Numbered from the stretch's first letter, positions 1 through 6,111 are shown. The stretch: DNA of 6,446 nucleotides from JBDNDK01 sp046719185 (GCA_046719185.1 JBDNDK010000141.1:1-6446), one strand, 5' to 3'. Notes: generated from the letters alone by a model not told the origin. Translations and numbers: made by a program.

Positions 1-1024
1 TAATAATAGACATTTCTGCCTCTGGAGTGTTTGGAGAGTTAGTTGCTATTTCTCTAAACATATCAATAGCTTTTTCAAATTCTCCAGTCTCTGAAAGAAA
101 TGTGGCTAACTTGAATTTAATTAGAGGAGCTATTTCCGAATCATTCCATGTAGCTTTCATATTTGCCAATACTTCTAAAGCTTCTTTTTCTTTTCCTTGT
201 GCAACATATAAATTAATTGCATTTTGGTAATAAGGTAAAGATTGCTCTTTTTCTAAAAGAAGAGCCCATATTTTGCCAAGTTCATAATGAGCATAAGCAT
301 TATCAGGTTCAATTTTTATTATTCTTTCAAGATCACCTGCAGCTTCAAGAAAATTATTATTATCTACATTATAAGCAGCTTTTTCTATTAAGTAGTCAAT
401 TTGTCCATTGTTAGCCATATTAGAAATAATTGCAATGGTCATACCATATAAAAGACCACCAATATGGCTCCAATAGCTGACCACATTTATATCCATACCA
501 AAAATTTTATCTCTATATAATCCTGTTATAGCAAATCCTAACTGTGAAACTGCCCAAAGTAAAACAAGTAATACTGCAGATACTTCAGTGCCAAGGAATT
601 TAATTCGCTTCTTATGATATCTTATGATATAAAATCCAGCTATTCCAGCAACAGCACCGCTAGCTCCAACCATTGGCTTAGTCTCAAGTGAAGGATCTGC
701 TGTAGCAATTACCATTAAGGCATGGGTTGAGGCTGCAACAAATGCACCACACAAATAGAAAATGATAAATTCTGTATTACCAATGGCTCTTTCAACGCCT
801 CTTCCCATTAAATACAGCATAAACATATTCAAAAGCAAATGAAGTGTTCCAGCATGAATAAAATTTGAAGTTACTAATCTGCCAAAATTATATGAATCTC
901 TCAGCTCTGATGGGATGAGACCATAATCATAAGGTGCATCAAGAGGATATGATGATGTTATTAAATACACCAGCACATTTAGAATTATTATTGATAAAGT
1001 TGCATAAGGCAACCTATTTCTCAT
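1..1024 (-). CDS. Rhomboid-family intramembrane serine protease with C-terminal TPR repeats (partial, 3' end off window)
   Basis: The visible 341 residues begin with a rhomboid domain of about six membrane spans (near residues 8-24, 53-75, 84-107, 117-135, 147-167 and 182-202). The diagnostic residues are present: an HxxxxHxxxN motif (H57, H62, N66), the catalytic serine in VGASGAVAG (S122), and the catalytic histidine in SHIGG (H187). Rhomboids cleave membrane-anchored proteins within or next to the membrane. After the last span, residues from about 220 onward are helical TPR-like repeats (for example around 243-276 and 303-336), probably cytoplasmic and used for protein binding; such tails are common in bacterial rhomboids. 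The ATG at 1022-1024 has GGAG six bases upstream (1031-1034) and overlaps the stop of the preceding gene by 11 bases, so the two are probably translationally coupled. The frame stays open to the left edge, so the protein is longer than seen. The substrate is unknown. The protease assignment is strong. Confidence 0.9.
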   Translation of the reverse strand, partial: MRNRLPYATLSIIILNVLVYLITSSYPLDAPYDYGLIPSELRDSYNFGRLVTSNFIHAGTLHLLLNMFMLYLMGRGVERAIGNTEFIIFYLCGAFVAASTHALMVIATADPSLETKPMVGASGAVAGIAGFYIIRYHKKRIKFLGTEVSAVLLVLLWAVSQLGFAITGLYRDKIFGMDINVVSYWSHIGGLLYGMTIAIISNMANNGQIDYLIEKAAYNVDNNNFLEAAGDLERIIKIEPDNAYAHYELGKIWALLLEKEQSLPYYQNAINLYVAQGKEKEALEVLANMKATWNDSEIAPLIKFKLATFLSETGEFEKAIDMFREIATNSPNTPEAEMSII

Positions 1025-2627
1025 CTGTTTCTCCATCAATATTTACAATATAATTGCTCCCAGAAAGATATTTTTCTGATAAAGCATCATTATATTCAGC
1101 CTCAAGAGCAGCTATTATATCATTCCAATTAACTGATAAGAATGAATTTTCAGCTTTTATTTTCAAATACTTTCTATGAGACATATCTACAGCTCTTATC
1201 TCTTTCATCATTCCGATAGCTCTTTTTAGATGTTCAATTGCTTCAGATTGTTCACTTCTGCTATGTGCAAGAGCTGCTCTTATTCTTTCTATATAAAAGA
1301 ATCCCAATTTACCCATACAAAATGCATCTTTTGATAAAGATGGTAGTTCTTTTTCTCCTGAAGCATTTCTCATACCTTTTTCTGCAGACTCCACAGCTTG
1401 TTCTGCAAGGTCGGCAATTTCATCTATCAATTCTTCAGGACCATAAGAGTCATCAGTTGTTCCTCTTATTATGTATTCTGAAATACTTACTTTCCTATCA
1501 CCAGTTATATCTTGCCAAGGTGTCTGTAAATCAATATCATTGTTGAAATTTATATCCAGCATATCTGATATTGAATATAATTGCAGTCTTTTTGCTTTGG
1601 TATCAAACATACAAGATAGTTGAGGTATCCATAAATAATCTCTATTACCGGCAAAATAAAGTGTAATTACTTCAATAATTTTTGATGCTGACTGAAAACC
1701 ATAAATAAGCTTTCTGTTTCTCAATAGCCATTTAGGCTTTCCCTCATTTAACAGACTTTCAAAACCAGCTCCGCCCCACACACTATACCAAATTTTATCT
1801 CTCTGAAATTGATATTTGAATCCAGTGTCAGAACAATGCGGCCATTGTATCTGATCTATTGGATACAAACAAAAGCCATATATGCCCAAATCCTCAATAT
1901 TTTCTAATATATTTTCACTTGTCTCATATGAAAAACTTGTCCAAGGAGAAAAGTTTTCTATTCTAAATTCAGCTATTATTTTTTCATTTTCAAATAATTC
2001 TATTGATCTATCAAAAAAACTACTGCTTTGTGCATCTACAATAAATGATGATGTATATTGCACAGAATACTTTATTTCTCTATTATTTCTTCTTTTTAGT
2101 TTATTTATATCATCAATGTTGTTTTCATTTATCCCCGAAAATATAATTTGTGAATCTGGTCTTACTGAATCAACTATATCTATTATTGATTTTTGTATAT
2201 ATGAATCAAATAAACTGGTATCCAATATAGAAAGATCAACAATTATTCCTACAATTTCAGGATATACCTCTAGCAAATTCTTGATGCTGTTTTTATAGTA
2301 TTGCACATTATTTCTATCAAGAACATTAAATTTCATATATGGAGAAATGCCATAATCAAGGGAATTTTCAATTATCCACTTAAAGATATCAATATATTGT
2401 GATTTAATATCAAGTGGCATGCTGTTATCTTCAAAATTTATAAATGGGAATGGATCTGAGTTTGATATGACAATTGAATCAAAACCAGATTCACCCATAC
2501 TTCTAAACATTCTCTGCCAAACACTTTTATCAAAAAGCCATTTATTATTTTTAAATATAATTGATTCATTATGTATATCAGTTTTGCCAGAATGTAGAGG
2601 TAAGTGAGTATAAAAAGATTTGAGCAT
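1014..2627 (-). CDS. Uncharacterised 537-residue protein, possible glycosidase-like TIM barrel with helical C-terminal domain
   Basis: No firm family could be assigned by reading. There is no signal peptide or membrane span, so a cytoplasmic location is likely. The N-terminal half alternates predicted strands and amphipathic helices in a TIM-barrel manner: a W-rich helix followed by SGFDSIVISN (47-56), then YGISPYMKFN (92-101), then YPEIVGIIVDLS (122-133). Around 248-290 lie IYGFCLYPIDQIQWP and an aromatic stretch QFQRDKIWYSVWGGAGFE, a layout that recalls the end of the barrel in glycosidase-like families such as GH67/GH115 relatives. Residues 395-515 form a charged, alpha-helical C-terminal domain, also seen after such barrels. 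No catalytic Glu pair is obvious, so it may be inactive or have another role. The start at 2625-2627 has GGAGAG just upstream (2631-2636) and a good promoter at 2660-2688. It is the first gene of an operon with the rhomboid. The reading frame is certain; the function is a weak inference. Confidence 0.85.
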   Translation of the reverse strand: MLKSFYTHLPLHSGKTDIHNESIIFKNNKWLFDKSVWQRMFRSMGESGFDSIVISNSDPFPFINFEDNSMPLDIKSQYIDIFKWIIENSLDYGISPYMKFNVLDRNNVQYYKNSIKNLLEVYPEIVGIIVDLSILDTSLFDSYIQKSIIDIVDSVRPDSQIIFSGINENNIDDINKLKRRNNREIKYSVQYTSSFIVDAQSSSFFDRSIELFENEKIIAEFRIENFSPWTSFSYETSENILENIEDLGIYGFCLYPIDQIQWPHCSDTGFKYQFQRDKIWYSVWGGAGFESLLNEGKPKWLLRNRKLIYGFQSASKIIEVITLYFAGNRDYLWIPQLSCMFDTKAKRLQLYSISDMLDINFNNDIDLQTPWQDITGDRKVSISEYIIRGTTDDSYGPEELIDEIADLAEQAVESAEKGMRNASGEKELPSLSKDAFCMGKLGFFYIERIRAALAHSRSEQSEAIEHLKRAIGMMKEIRAVDMSHRKYLKIKAENSFLSVNWNDIIAALEAEYNDALSEKYLSGSNYIVNIDGETDEK

Positions 2628-2659
2628 AAACTCTCCAACATAAACAAATGATATAAAAG

Positions 2660-2688
2660 ATTATGGTGATTAAGAGTGCAGTAGTCAA
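2660..2688 (-). promoter_or_regulatory. Sigma-70-type promoter of the barrel-protein/rhomboid operon
   Basis: On the minus strand TTGACT (2688-2683) is followed by exactly 17 bases and CATAAT (2665-2660). Each hexamer matches the housekeeping consensus at five of six positions. Transcription would start near 2652, leaving a leader of about 25 bases that contains the GGAGAG ribosome binding site of the 2627 gene. It is the best promoter-like sequence in the window. Confidence 0.7.
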
Positions 2689-2737
2689 TAGTTTTAATAT
2701 GCCTAGTATATTAAATATTATAAATAAAAATTTAACA

Positions 2738-2763
2738 GTTTACATGAGTTGAACATAGGGTAA
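2738..2763 (+). promoter_or_regulatory. Possible sigma-B-class (general stress) promoter for the KGG gene
   Basis: GTTTAC (2738-2743), a 14-base spacer and GGGTAA (2758-2763) resemble the sigma-B consensus known from Bacillus (GTTTAA, 12-15 bases, GGGTAT) with one difference in each hexamer. It precedes a KGG stress-protein gene, a gene type that is sigma-B controlled in Bacillus (GsiB). Transcription would start near 2770, giving a leader of about 90 bases. Whether this organism has a sigma-B-type factor is not known, and short motifs arise by chance. Confidence 0.4.
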
Positions 2764-2777
2764 AAAAGGATTATATG
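2749..2777 (+). promoter_or_regulatory. Alternative sigma-70-like promoter for the KGG gene
   Basis: TTGAAC (2749-2754), a 17-base spacer and TATATG (2772-2777) match the housekeeping consensus at four of six positions in each hexamer. It overlaps the sigma-B-like motif, so either or both could drive the downstream gene. The match is moderate. Confidence 0.3.
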
Positions 2778-2798
2778 AAAGAGATGTGGGGTCATTGG

Positions 2799-2818
2799 AT
2801 ATTTCTGTAAAGAAATAT
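2799..2818 (+). repeat. Perfect 8-bp inverted repeat in the KGG leader
   Basis: ATATTTCT (2799-2806), loop GTAA, AGAAATAT (2811-2818) form a perfect inverted repeat. A second direct copy of ATATTTCT (2815-2822) overlaps its right arm. It lies between the candidate promoters and the ribosome binding site of the KGG gene, so it could be an operator or a leader hairpin. The stem is mostly A-T and no T-run follows, so it is not a terminator. Confidence 0.45.
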
Positions 2819-2860
2819 TTCTAAGTTATGCTTTATTGTGTTTGAGAGGGGGTGTAATTA

Positions 2861-3049
2861 ATGTCTATCAAACTTAGAGGATTTGCATCAATGGATCCTA
2901 TCAAACAGAAAGAAATCGCCAGAAAAGGGGGCAAAGCTGCACATCAAATGGGAAAGGCTCATGAATGGTCAGCTGATGAAGCTAGAGAAGCAGGCAGAAA
3001 AGGTGGAAGCCTAAGCCATGGTGGTGGTAGAAAAAGAAAATCTGTATAG
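2861..3049 (+). CDS. KGG-repeat general stress protein (Con-10 / GsiB / YciG type)
   Basis: A small, basic, glycine-rich and hydrophilic protein of 62 residues. Two copies of the family repeat are visible: one centred on ARKGGKAAH (20-28), preceded by GFASMDP (7-13), and one centred on AGRKGGSLSHGG (44-55), preceded by an acidic SADEAREA stretch. The tail is GRKRKS. These are the hallmarks of the KGG family, whose members are induced by stress, starvation or conidiation and are thought to be disordered, hydrophilin-like protectants; the molecular function is unproven. The ATG at 2861 follows a G-rich Shine-Dalgarno (GAGGGGG, 2846-2852) with eight bases of spacing. It stands alone on the plus strand, divergent from the rhomboid operon, with its own candidate promoters and hairpins on both sides. 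The length is normal for a two-repeat member. Confidence 0.92.
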   Translation: MSIKLRGFASMDPIKQKEIARKGGKAAHQMGKAHEWSADEAREAGRKGGSLSHGGGRKRKSV

Positions 3050-3059
3050 ATTTTCTTTT
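3032..3059 (+). terminator. Hairpin spanning the KGG stop codon; possible terminator
   Basis: A perfect 12-bp stem, AAAAGAAAATCT (3032-3043) with AGATTTTCTTTT (3048-3059), closes on a GTAT loop. The TAG stop (3047-3049) sits in the loop and right arm. The A-rich left arm and U-rich right arm resemble a low-G+C intrinsic terminator, but only two base pairs are G-C, so it could instead protect the 3' end of the mRNA. Confidence 0.45.
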
Positions 3060-3091
3060 ATGAAATTAGTTGTGTTTATATTTCTAAAATT

Positions 3092-3117
3092 ACATTAGTT
3101 CAAGTATTAACTAATGT
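3092..3117 (+). repeat. 9-bp inverted repeat downstream of the KGG gene
   Basis: ACATTAGTT (3092-3100), an 8-base loop and AACTAATGT (3109-3117) are perfectly complementary. No T-run follows, so it is a poor terminator. It may be a protein-binding site or an RNA hairpin in the KGG 3' region. Confidence 0.4.
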
Positions 3118-3167
3118 TTGAGAAATTCATTATTTTATGATATTTCAATGATGATGTATTATAATAG

Positions 3168-3196
3168 AGCTTGTCTTGAATAAGGCAAGCTTTTTT
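3168..3196 (+). terminator. Rho-independent terminator after the KGG gene
   Basis: AGCTTGTCTT (3168-3177), loop GAAT, AAGGCAAGCT (3182-3191) form a 10-bp stem with a single G-U pair, followed at once by TTTTT and then ATTTTG. This is a textbook intrinsic terminator on the plus strand. It separates the KGG transcription unit from the potassium-regulator genes that start at 3254. Confidence 0.8.
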
Positions 3197-3200
3197 ATTT

Positions 3201-3211
3201 TGTTATATAAT
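3201..3211 (+). promoter_or_regulatory. Candidate -10 region for the KTN gene pair
   Basis: Just past the terminator lies TGTTATATAAT, containing TATAAT (3206-3211) and an upstream TG (3201-3202). No convincing -35 hexamer sits at the right distance, so this is only a plausible -10 element. A promoter is expected here because the preceding terminator would stop read-through. Confidence 0.3.
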
Positions 3212-3253
3212 ATGAGATATTTATTCAAACTAATACTATAAAGGGTTTCATAT

Positions 3254-3721
3254 ATGAAGGTTGTGATTGCTGGGTGTGGAAGAGTAGGGTCAACTCTTGC
3301 CACTGTTTTATCAAGAGAAGGGCATAATGTTACAATCATAGATATCAATCCATCTTCATTTAGAAGATTGTTTCCAGATTATGCCGGAAAGAAAATTGTT
3401 GGTAATTGCACTGATGAAGAAACTCTCTTGAAGGCTGATATAGATATGGCAGATGTGTATATAGCTGTCACAAATGGTGATAATAGAAATCTAATGTCTG
3501 TGCAATTAGCAAAAGTGAGGTTTCAAGTTCCTAAAGTGATTACTAGGTTATATGATCCAATAAGAGCAAAAGCATATGAGGATCTTGGAGTTGAAACTAT
3601 TTGCTCAACTAGTATAATATCAGGCCTTATGTATGATATGCTCTTAGATAAGCCACATGACAAAGCAGATACATATTTCTCTTTTGGTGTTTTTGATATG
3701 GAGGATAATGAGATTGGTTAA
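3254..3721 (+). CDS. TrkA/KtrA-family potassium uptake regulator, RCK_N domain only
   Basis: A 155-residue Rossmann-fold (RCK_N/KTN) protein. The dinucleotide-binding loop GCGRVG (7-12) follows the first strand, the acidic residue ending strand 2 is D30 (in TIIDIN), and the family signature GNCTDEETL (50-58) and AVTNGDNRNLM (71-81) follow. KTN proteins bind NAD(H) or ATP/ADP and gate the membrane channel subunit TrkH/KtrB from the cytoplasm. The protein stops after one strand-like segment (YFSFGVFDMEDNE) where an RCK_C domain would normally begin, so it lacks that ligand-binding domain. The following sequence is the next gene's Rossmann domain rather than a frameshifted RCK_C, so this looks like a genuine short form. 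The ATG at 3254 has a modest AAAGGG eight bases upstream and the protein starts exactly at the first strand. It probably forms an operon and a hetero-oligomer with the next gene. Confidence 0.9.
   Translation: MKVVIAGCGRVGSTLATVLSREGHNVTIIDINPSSFRRLFPDYAGKKIVGNCTDEETLLKADIDMADVYIAVTNGDNRNLMSVQLAKVRFQVPKVITRLYDPIRAKAYEDLGVETICSTSIISGLMYDMLLDKPHDKADTYFSFGVFDMEDNEIG
3700..3704 (+). promoter_or_regulatory. Ribosome binding site deciding the start of the second KTN gene
   Basis: GGAGG lies inside the end of the preceding gene. It is three bases from ATG 3708 and nine bases from TTG 3714, but 27 bases from ATG 3732, which is where family members usually begin (MYVIVVGGG). It therefore favours a start at 3708 or 3714. 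Confidence 0.5.
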
Positions 3722-4391
3722 CAATAAGCTGATGTATGTGATAGTTGTTGGTGGTGGCAGAGTAGGGTATCATCTGGCAAAAACATTAGTTTCAGAAGGT
3801 CATGAGGTTCTGCTTGTTGAAAAAGATCCATCTGTTGCTGCAAAGCTTGCTGAAAGTCTTGGTGAGTTTGTGATGTGTGGTGATGGATGTGAAATTAGAA
3901 CAATGGCAGAGGCAGGAATGAGCAGGGCAAATGTTGTTGTTGCAGTGACTGGTGATGATGAAGATAATCTTGTTATTTGTCAAATGGCAAAGAAGAGATT
4001 TGAAGTACCAAGAACCATTGCAAAAGTAAATAACCCTAACAATGAACCAATACTTCAAAAGTTAGGAATAGACCAAACAATTAATAGTACAAGAATTATA
4101 TTTAATATGATTGAAAAGCAAATAGATACATGTGAAATGGTACCTCTTGCCGCATTAAAAAATGGAAATATAGAAATTGTAGAAGCAGATATTCCAGCAA
4201 AATCATCATTAATAGGAAAAAAAGTTAGCCAGCTTGAATTACCTCCAAATACTCTTATTATTTCAATAATAAGAGACCAGCATGCAATAATTCCTCACGC
4301 AGATACAAAACTAAGAGAGCAAGACAGTCTCATTGCACTTATCAAATCAGATAAGGCAAGAGAGTTGAGAGCTATGTTTTCAACACAATAA
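3708..4391 (+). CDS. trkA: Trk/Ktr potassium uptake regulator TrkA (RCK_N + RCK_C)
   Basis: With the 3708 start the protein has 227 residues, the normal length of a single-unit TrkA/KtrA. The Rossmann domain covers about residues 9-125, with the glycine loop GGGRVG (15-20), a strand-2 acid in LLVEKD, the signature GDGCEIRTM and VTGDDEDNLV. The RCK_C domain follows from about residue 140 to the end (VPLAALKNGNIEIVEADIP, then SSLIGKKVSQLELPP and the final REQDSLIALIKS strand). It acts on the cytoplasmic side of the Trk/Ktr channel, gating potassium uptake in response to bound nucleotide. The gene overlaps the RCK_N-only gene by 14 bases, so the two are co-translated. ATG 3732 is the alternative start: it fits homologues better but has no ribosome binding site. 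An ATG at 3657 would add a deep overlap and is unlikely. No TrkH/KtrB gene is in the window. Confidence 0.92.
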   Translation: MRLVNNKLMYVIVVGGGRVGYHLAKTLVSEGHEVLLVEKDPSVAAKLAESLGEFVMCGDGCEIRTMAEAGMSRANVVVAVTGDDEDNLVICQMAKKRFEVPRTIAKVNNPNNEPILQKLGIDQTINSTRIIFNMIEKQIDTCEMVPLAALKNGNIEIVEADIPAKSSLIGKKVSQLELPPNTLIISIIRDQHAIIPHADTKLREQDSLIALIKSDKARELRAMFSTQ

Positions 4392-4691
4392 AACTATATT
4401 TTGTTAAAAAAATTATTTTTTGATAGGCAGTAATTAATATCCTATGATTTTTTAATACTTCTATGGATATAACTACAGTTTCCAAAAATTTACCAATATC
4501 TTTAATTCTAGCAATCACTACTATTGTTGTATTACATTCTAAATGATCAACCCACTAACTTTAGAAAATTTTCAAGATCTATTTTTATTATAATTTACAG
4601 CTTACATATTGCACATTATATAAGCTTTTTTAATAGTGTAATCAGCGATGTATAATGCTGTTAAACAAACTAAAATACAAAAAAATTAATA
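4392..4691 (+). other. Gene-free region between convergent genes
   Basis: Three hundred very AT-rich bases between the trkA stop and the stop of the convergent membrane-protein gene. No supported reading frame or RNA gene was seen. It holds a short ATATCC/GGATAT inverted repeat near 4437-4470, A/T tracts around 4405-4421, and one probable terminator at 4599-4631. No clear terminator for the minus-strand gene was found. Confidence 0.6.
4599..4631 (+). terminator. Probable Rho-independent terminator of the KTN operon
   Basis: AGCTTA (4599-4604) pairs with TAAGCT (4621-4626), and the stem continues inward with a further three pairs past one mismatch. It is followed by TTTTT (4627-4631). The stem is modest, and it lies about 210 bases past the trkA stop, so the mRNA would have a long 3' tail. 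Confidence 0.45.
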
Positions 4692-5975
4692 TTAATAAGA
4701 TGGGTATCCTGTATTTAACAAATATCTTCTATTTGTTAGCCATGCTCCAATAAAGCTAAAAAGAAAAGCCGCTATAATTAGAAACACCACATATATTGAA
4801 GCCATTGTATCAAGATAAATTGTTGTTTTATTTATGAAATCTTCAGTTTTCATTGTGCTTGATATTCTTGCACTGCAAAATTCTGATGCAATGAATATAT
4901 AAACAGCATTTATGAATCCAATTCGAAGGGCAATTGGGAAAGAGCCCCACCTTGCTCCCCATTTTACTGCCAATGCACCGGCAATCATAAAAGTAGCAGC
5001 AATTAATACAATTCCTGTTATAATCAAACTAATAGGAACAGGTTTTTTTTGAGGTTCCTCATCAGAATCAGCAACTGATACAATACCTTTATATAAATTC
5101 ACAGAGCCACCAAATGGTCTTTGTGTTTTATCTGTTATACTCATATAGGATTCAACAGCACCTTCAACAGTTACACCATGCATTAATACATAACTCAAAC
5201 CTGCAACACTAGGAAGTATATTCAAAATATTATCATTACCTTGTTCAATATCTTCTTTATCAGCATTTGAATATACAATATACTGAATAGTACCTGCTAT
5301 CAACACTTGAATTATAACTATGCACAAAAGACCAGAAACTGCACAAGTCCACCATTTGCCAGATTCAGATTTGTTTGATAGTGTTCTGTTTGCAATCATA
5401 GCTCCCAAAAAAGACATCAAAGCTCCAACTGCTACAGTGAATATAAGTGTACTATATAAATCAGCTGTAAAGAATACTTGAGGTGCTTCAAAACTAAATC
5501 CTCTAAAATTTTCAAAGATAAATGAAGTAATTTTTACAGGTGTAAATTGAGAGGCAGCTGATATTACAACACCATATATTATACCGCCTAATATAGCAGA
5601 GCAAGACATAGCCAATTGTCCAAAATCTGCTCTTGGAAGTGATGAGATATATCCAGCTAAAAGTAATGCAATAATTGGTATAAATATATAGCTTGTGATT
5701 GGTAGTTTTATATCTGCAGTTATATTAGATTTTCCCGCCATTTCATTCTCAACTATTCCTTCACCATGCAAATTGGCATTATGCACAGAAACAAGGTTTA
5801 CAAGAGCAGAGTGAGTAGCGGGAGTTTTATCTGTTGTTGATAATACTCCCAAACCTACAGAAGATAGAAAATAGAATGTCCCATAGGATAGTACAAGAGC
5901 AACTATAGCACAATATAATGCACTCCAAATGCAATGTATTCCTTTGTCTTGCCCAAATGAGTTTCTGCCCAACAT
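4692..5975 (-). CDS. Uncharacterised multi-pass membrane protein (about eight spans)
   Basis: A 427-residue protein of unrecognised family. Hydrophobic segments lie near residues 15-45, 93-113, 122-142, 172-196, 209-235, 314-336, 344-365 and 391-414. Loops rich in Lys/Arg (113-121, 197-208, 337-343 and the C-terminal NRRYLLN) all fall on the same side if both ends are cytoplasmic, which fits an eight-span topology. Two long polar loops stand out: 46-92, predicted outside, and 236-313, a loop between spans five and six that ends in an acidic-then-basic stretch (DSDEEPQKK) and carries a weakly hydrophobic patch at 253-268. No transporter signature, zinc ribbon or catalytic motif was seen. The ATG at 5973-5975 has AAGGA five bases upstream (5981-5985). 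The gene has its own 139-base upstream gap with a weak promoter, and the gene further upstream reads in the same direction. The reading frame is sound; the function is unknown. Confidence 0.85.
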   Translation of the reverse strand: MLGRNSFGQDKGIHCIWSALYCAIVALVLSYGTFYFLSSVGLGVLSTTDKTPATHSALVNLVSVHNANLHGEGIVENEMAGKSNITADIKLPITSYIFIPIIALLLAGYISSLPRADFGQLAMSCSAILGGIIYGVVISAASQFTPVKITSFIFENFRGFSFEAPQVFFTADLYSTLIFTVAVGALMSFLGAMIANRTLSNKSESGKWWTCAVSGLLCIVIIQVLIAGTIQYIVYSNADKEDIEQGNDNILNILPSVAGLSYVLMHGVTVEGAVESYMSITDKTQRPFGGSVNLYKGIVSVADSDEEPQKKPVPISLIITGIVLIAATFMIAGALAVKWGARWGSFPIALRIGFINAVYIFIASEFCSARISSTMKTEDFINKTTIYLDTMASIYVVFLIIAAFLFSFIGAWLTNRRYLLNTGYPSY

Positions 5976-5993
5976 TCAAATCCTTTTTATTTA

Positions 5994-6012
5994 CAGCTGC
6001 TAGAAATAGCTG
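5994..6012 (-). repeat. Small hairpin just upstream of the membrane-protein ribosome binding site
   Basis: CAGCT (5994-5998) and AGCTG (6008-6012) are complementary around a nine-base loop, and an inner GCTA/TAGC pairing (5999-6010) is an alternative fold. It sits eight bases upstream of the AAGGA ribosome binding site. No T-run follows on the minus strand, so it is not a terminator. It is short and may be chance. Confidence 0.25.
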
Positions 6013-6080
6013 AAATCAAAAATGTTAATAACAGATAAAATTAAGTTATTTAGTATTTAATCTATTTCCTTCTAGAATTT

Positions 6081-6111
6081 ATTATAATTGTTAAAATTTA
6101 TTTTTTGTAAA
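6081..6111 (-). promoter_or_regulatory. Weak candidate promoter for the membrane-protein gene
   Basis: On the minus strand TTTACA (6111-6106), a 19-base spacer and a perfect TATAAT (6086-6081) precede the gene by about 105 bases. The -10 is perfect and the -35 matches five of six positions, but the spacer is longer than the preferred 17 bases, and TATAAT is common in AT-rich spacers. Confidence 0.35.

Noticed and set aside
27..414. Two plus-strand open frames
   Set aside because: They lie opposite the rhomboid-TPR gene, whose minus-strand frame carries clear catalytic motifs and repeats; the plus-strand products look like antisense shadows.
611..630. Tandem duplication of CTTATGATAT
   Set aside because: It lies in the rhomboid coding region, encodes part of a loop with basic residues (IIRYHK), and two 10-base copies can arise by chance in AT-rich coding DNA.
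1238..2607. Three plus-strand open frames inside the 537-residue gene
   Set aside because: All are opposite a long frame with its own promoter and ribosome binding site; they have no ribosome binding site or recognisable domain of their own.
3160..3165. Perfect TATAAT just before the terminator hairpin
   Set aside because: No -35 hexamer lies at a suitable distance, and a promoter here would run straight into a strong terminator; an attenuator was considered but there is no leader peptide or alternative fold to support it.
3145..3348. Minus-strand open frame of 67 codons
   Set aside because: It crosses the terminator at 3168-3196 and the start of the first KTN gene, and its product has no recognisable features.
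3792..4058. Minus-strand open frame of 88 codons
   Set aside because: It lies fully opposite the Rossmann domain of trkA and is Cys/His-rich only as the antisense of Gly/Val-rich codons.
4683..4694. Palindrome ATTAATATTAAT next to a T-run as a terminator for the membrane-protein gene
   Set aside because: The palindrome has no loop and only A-T pairs, and it overlaps the stop codon; it cannot form a stable hairpin.
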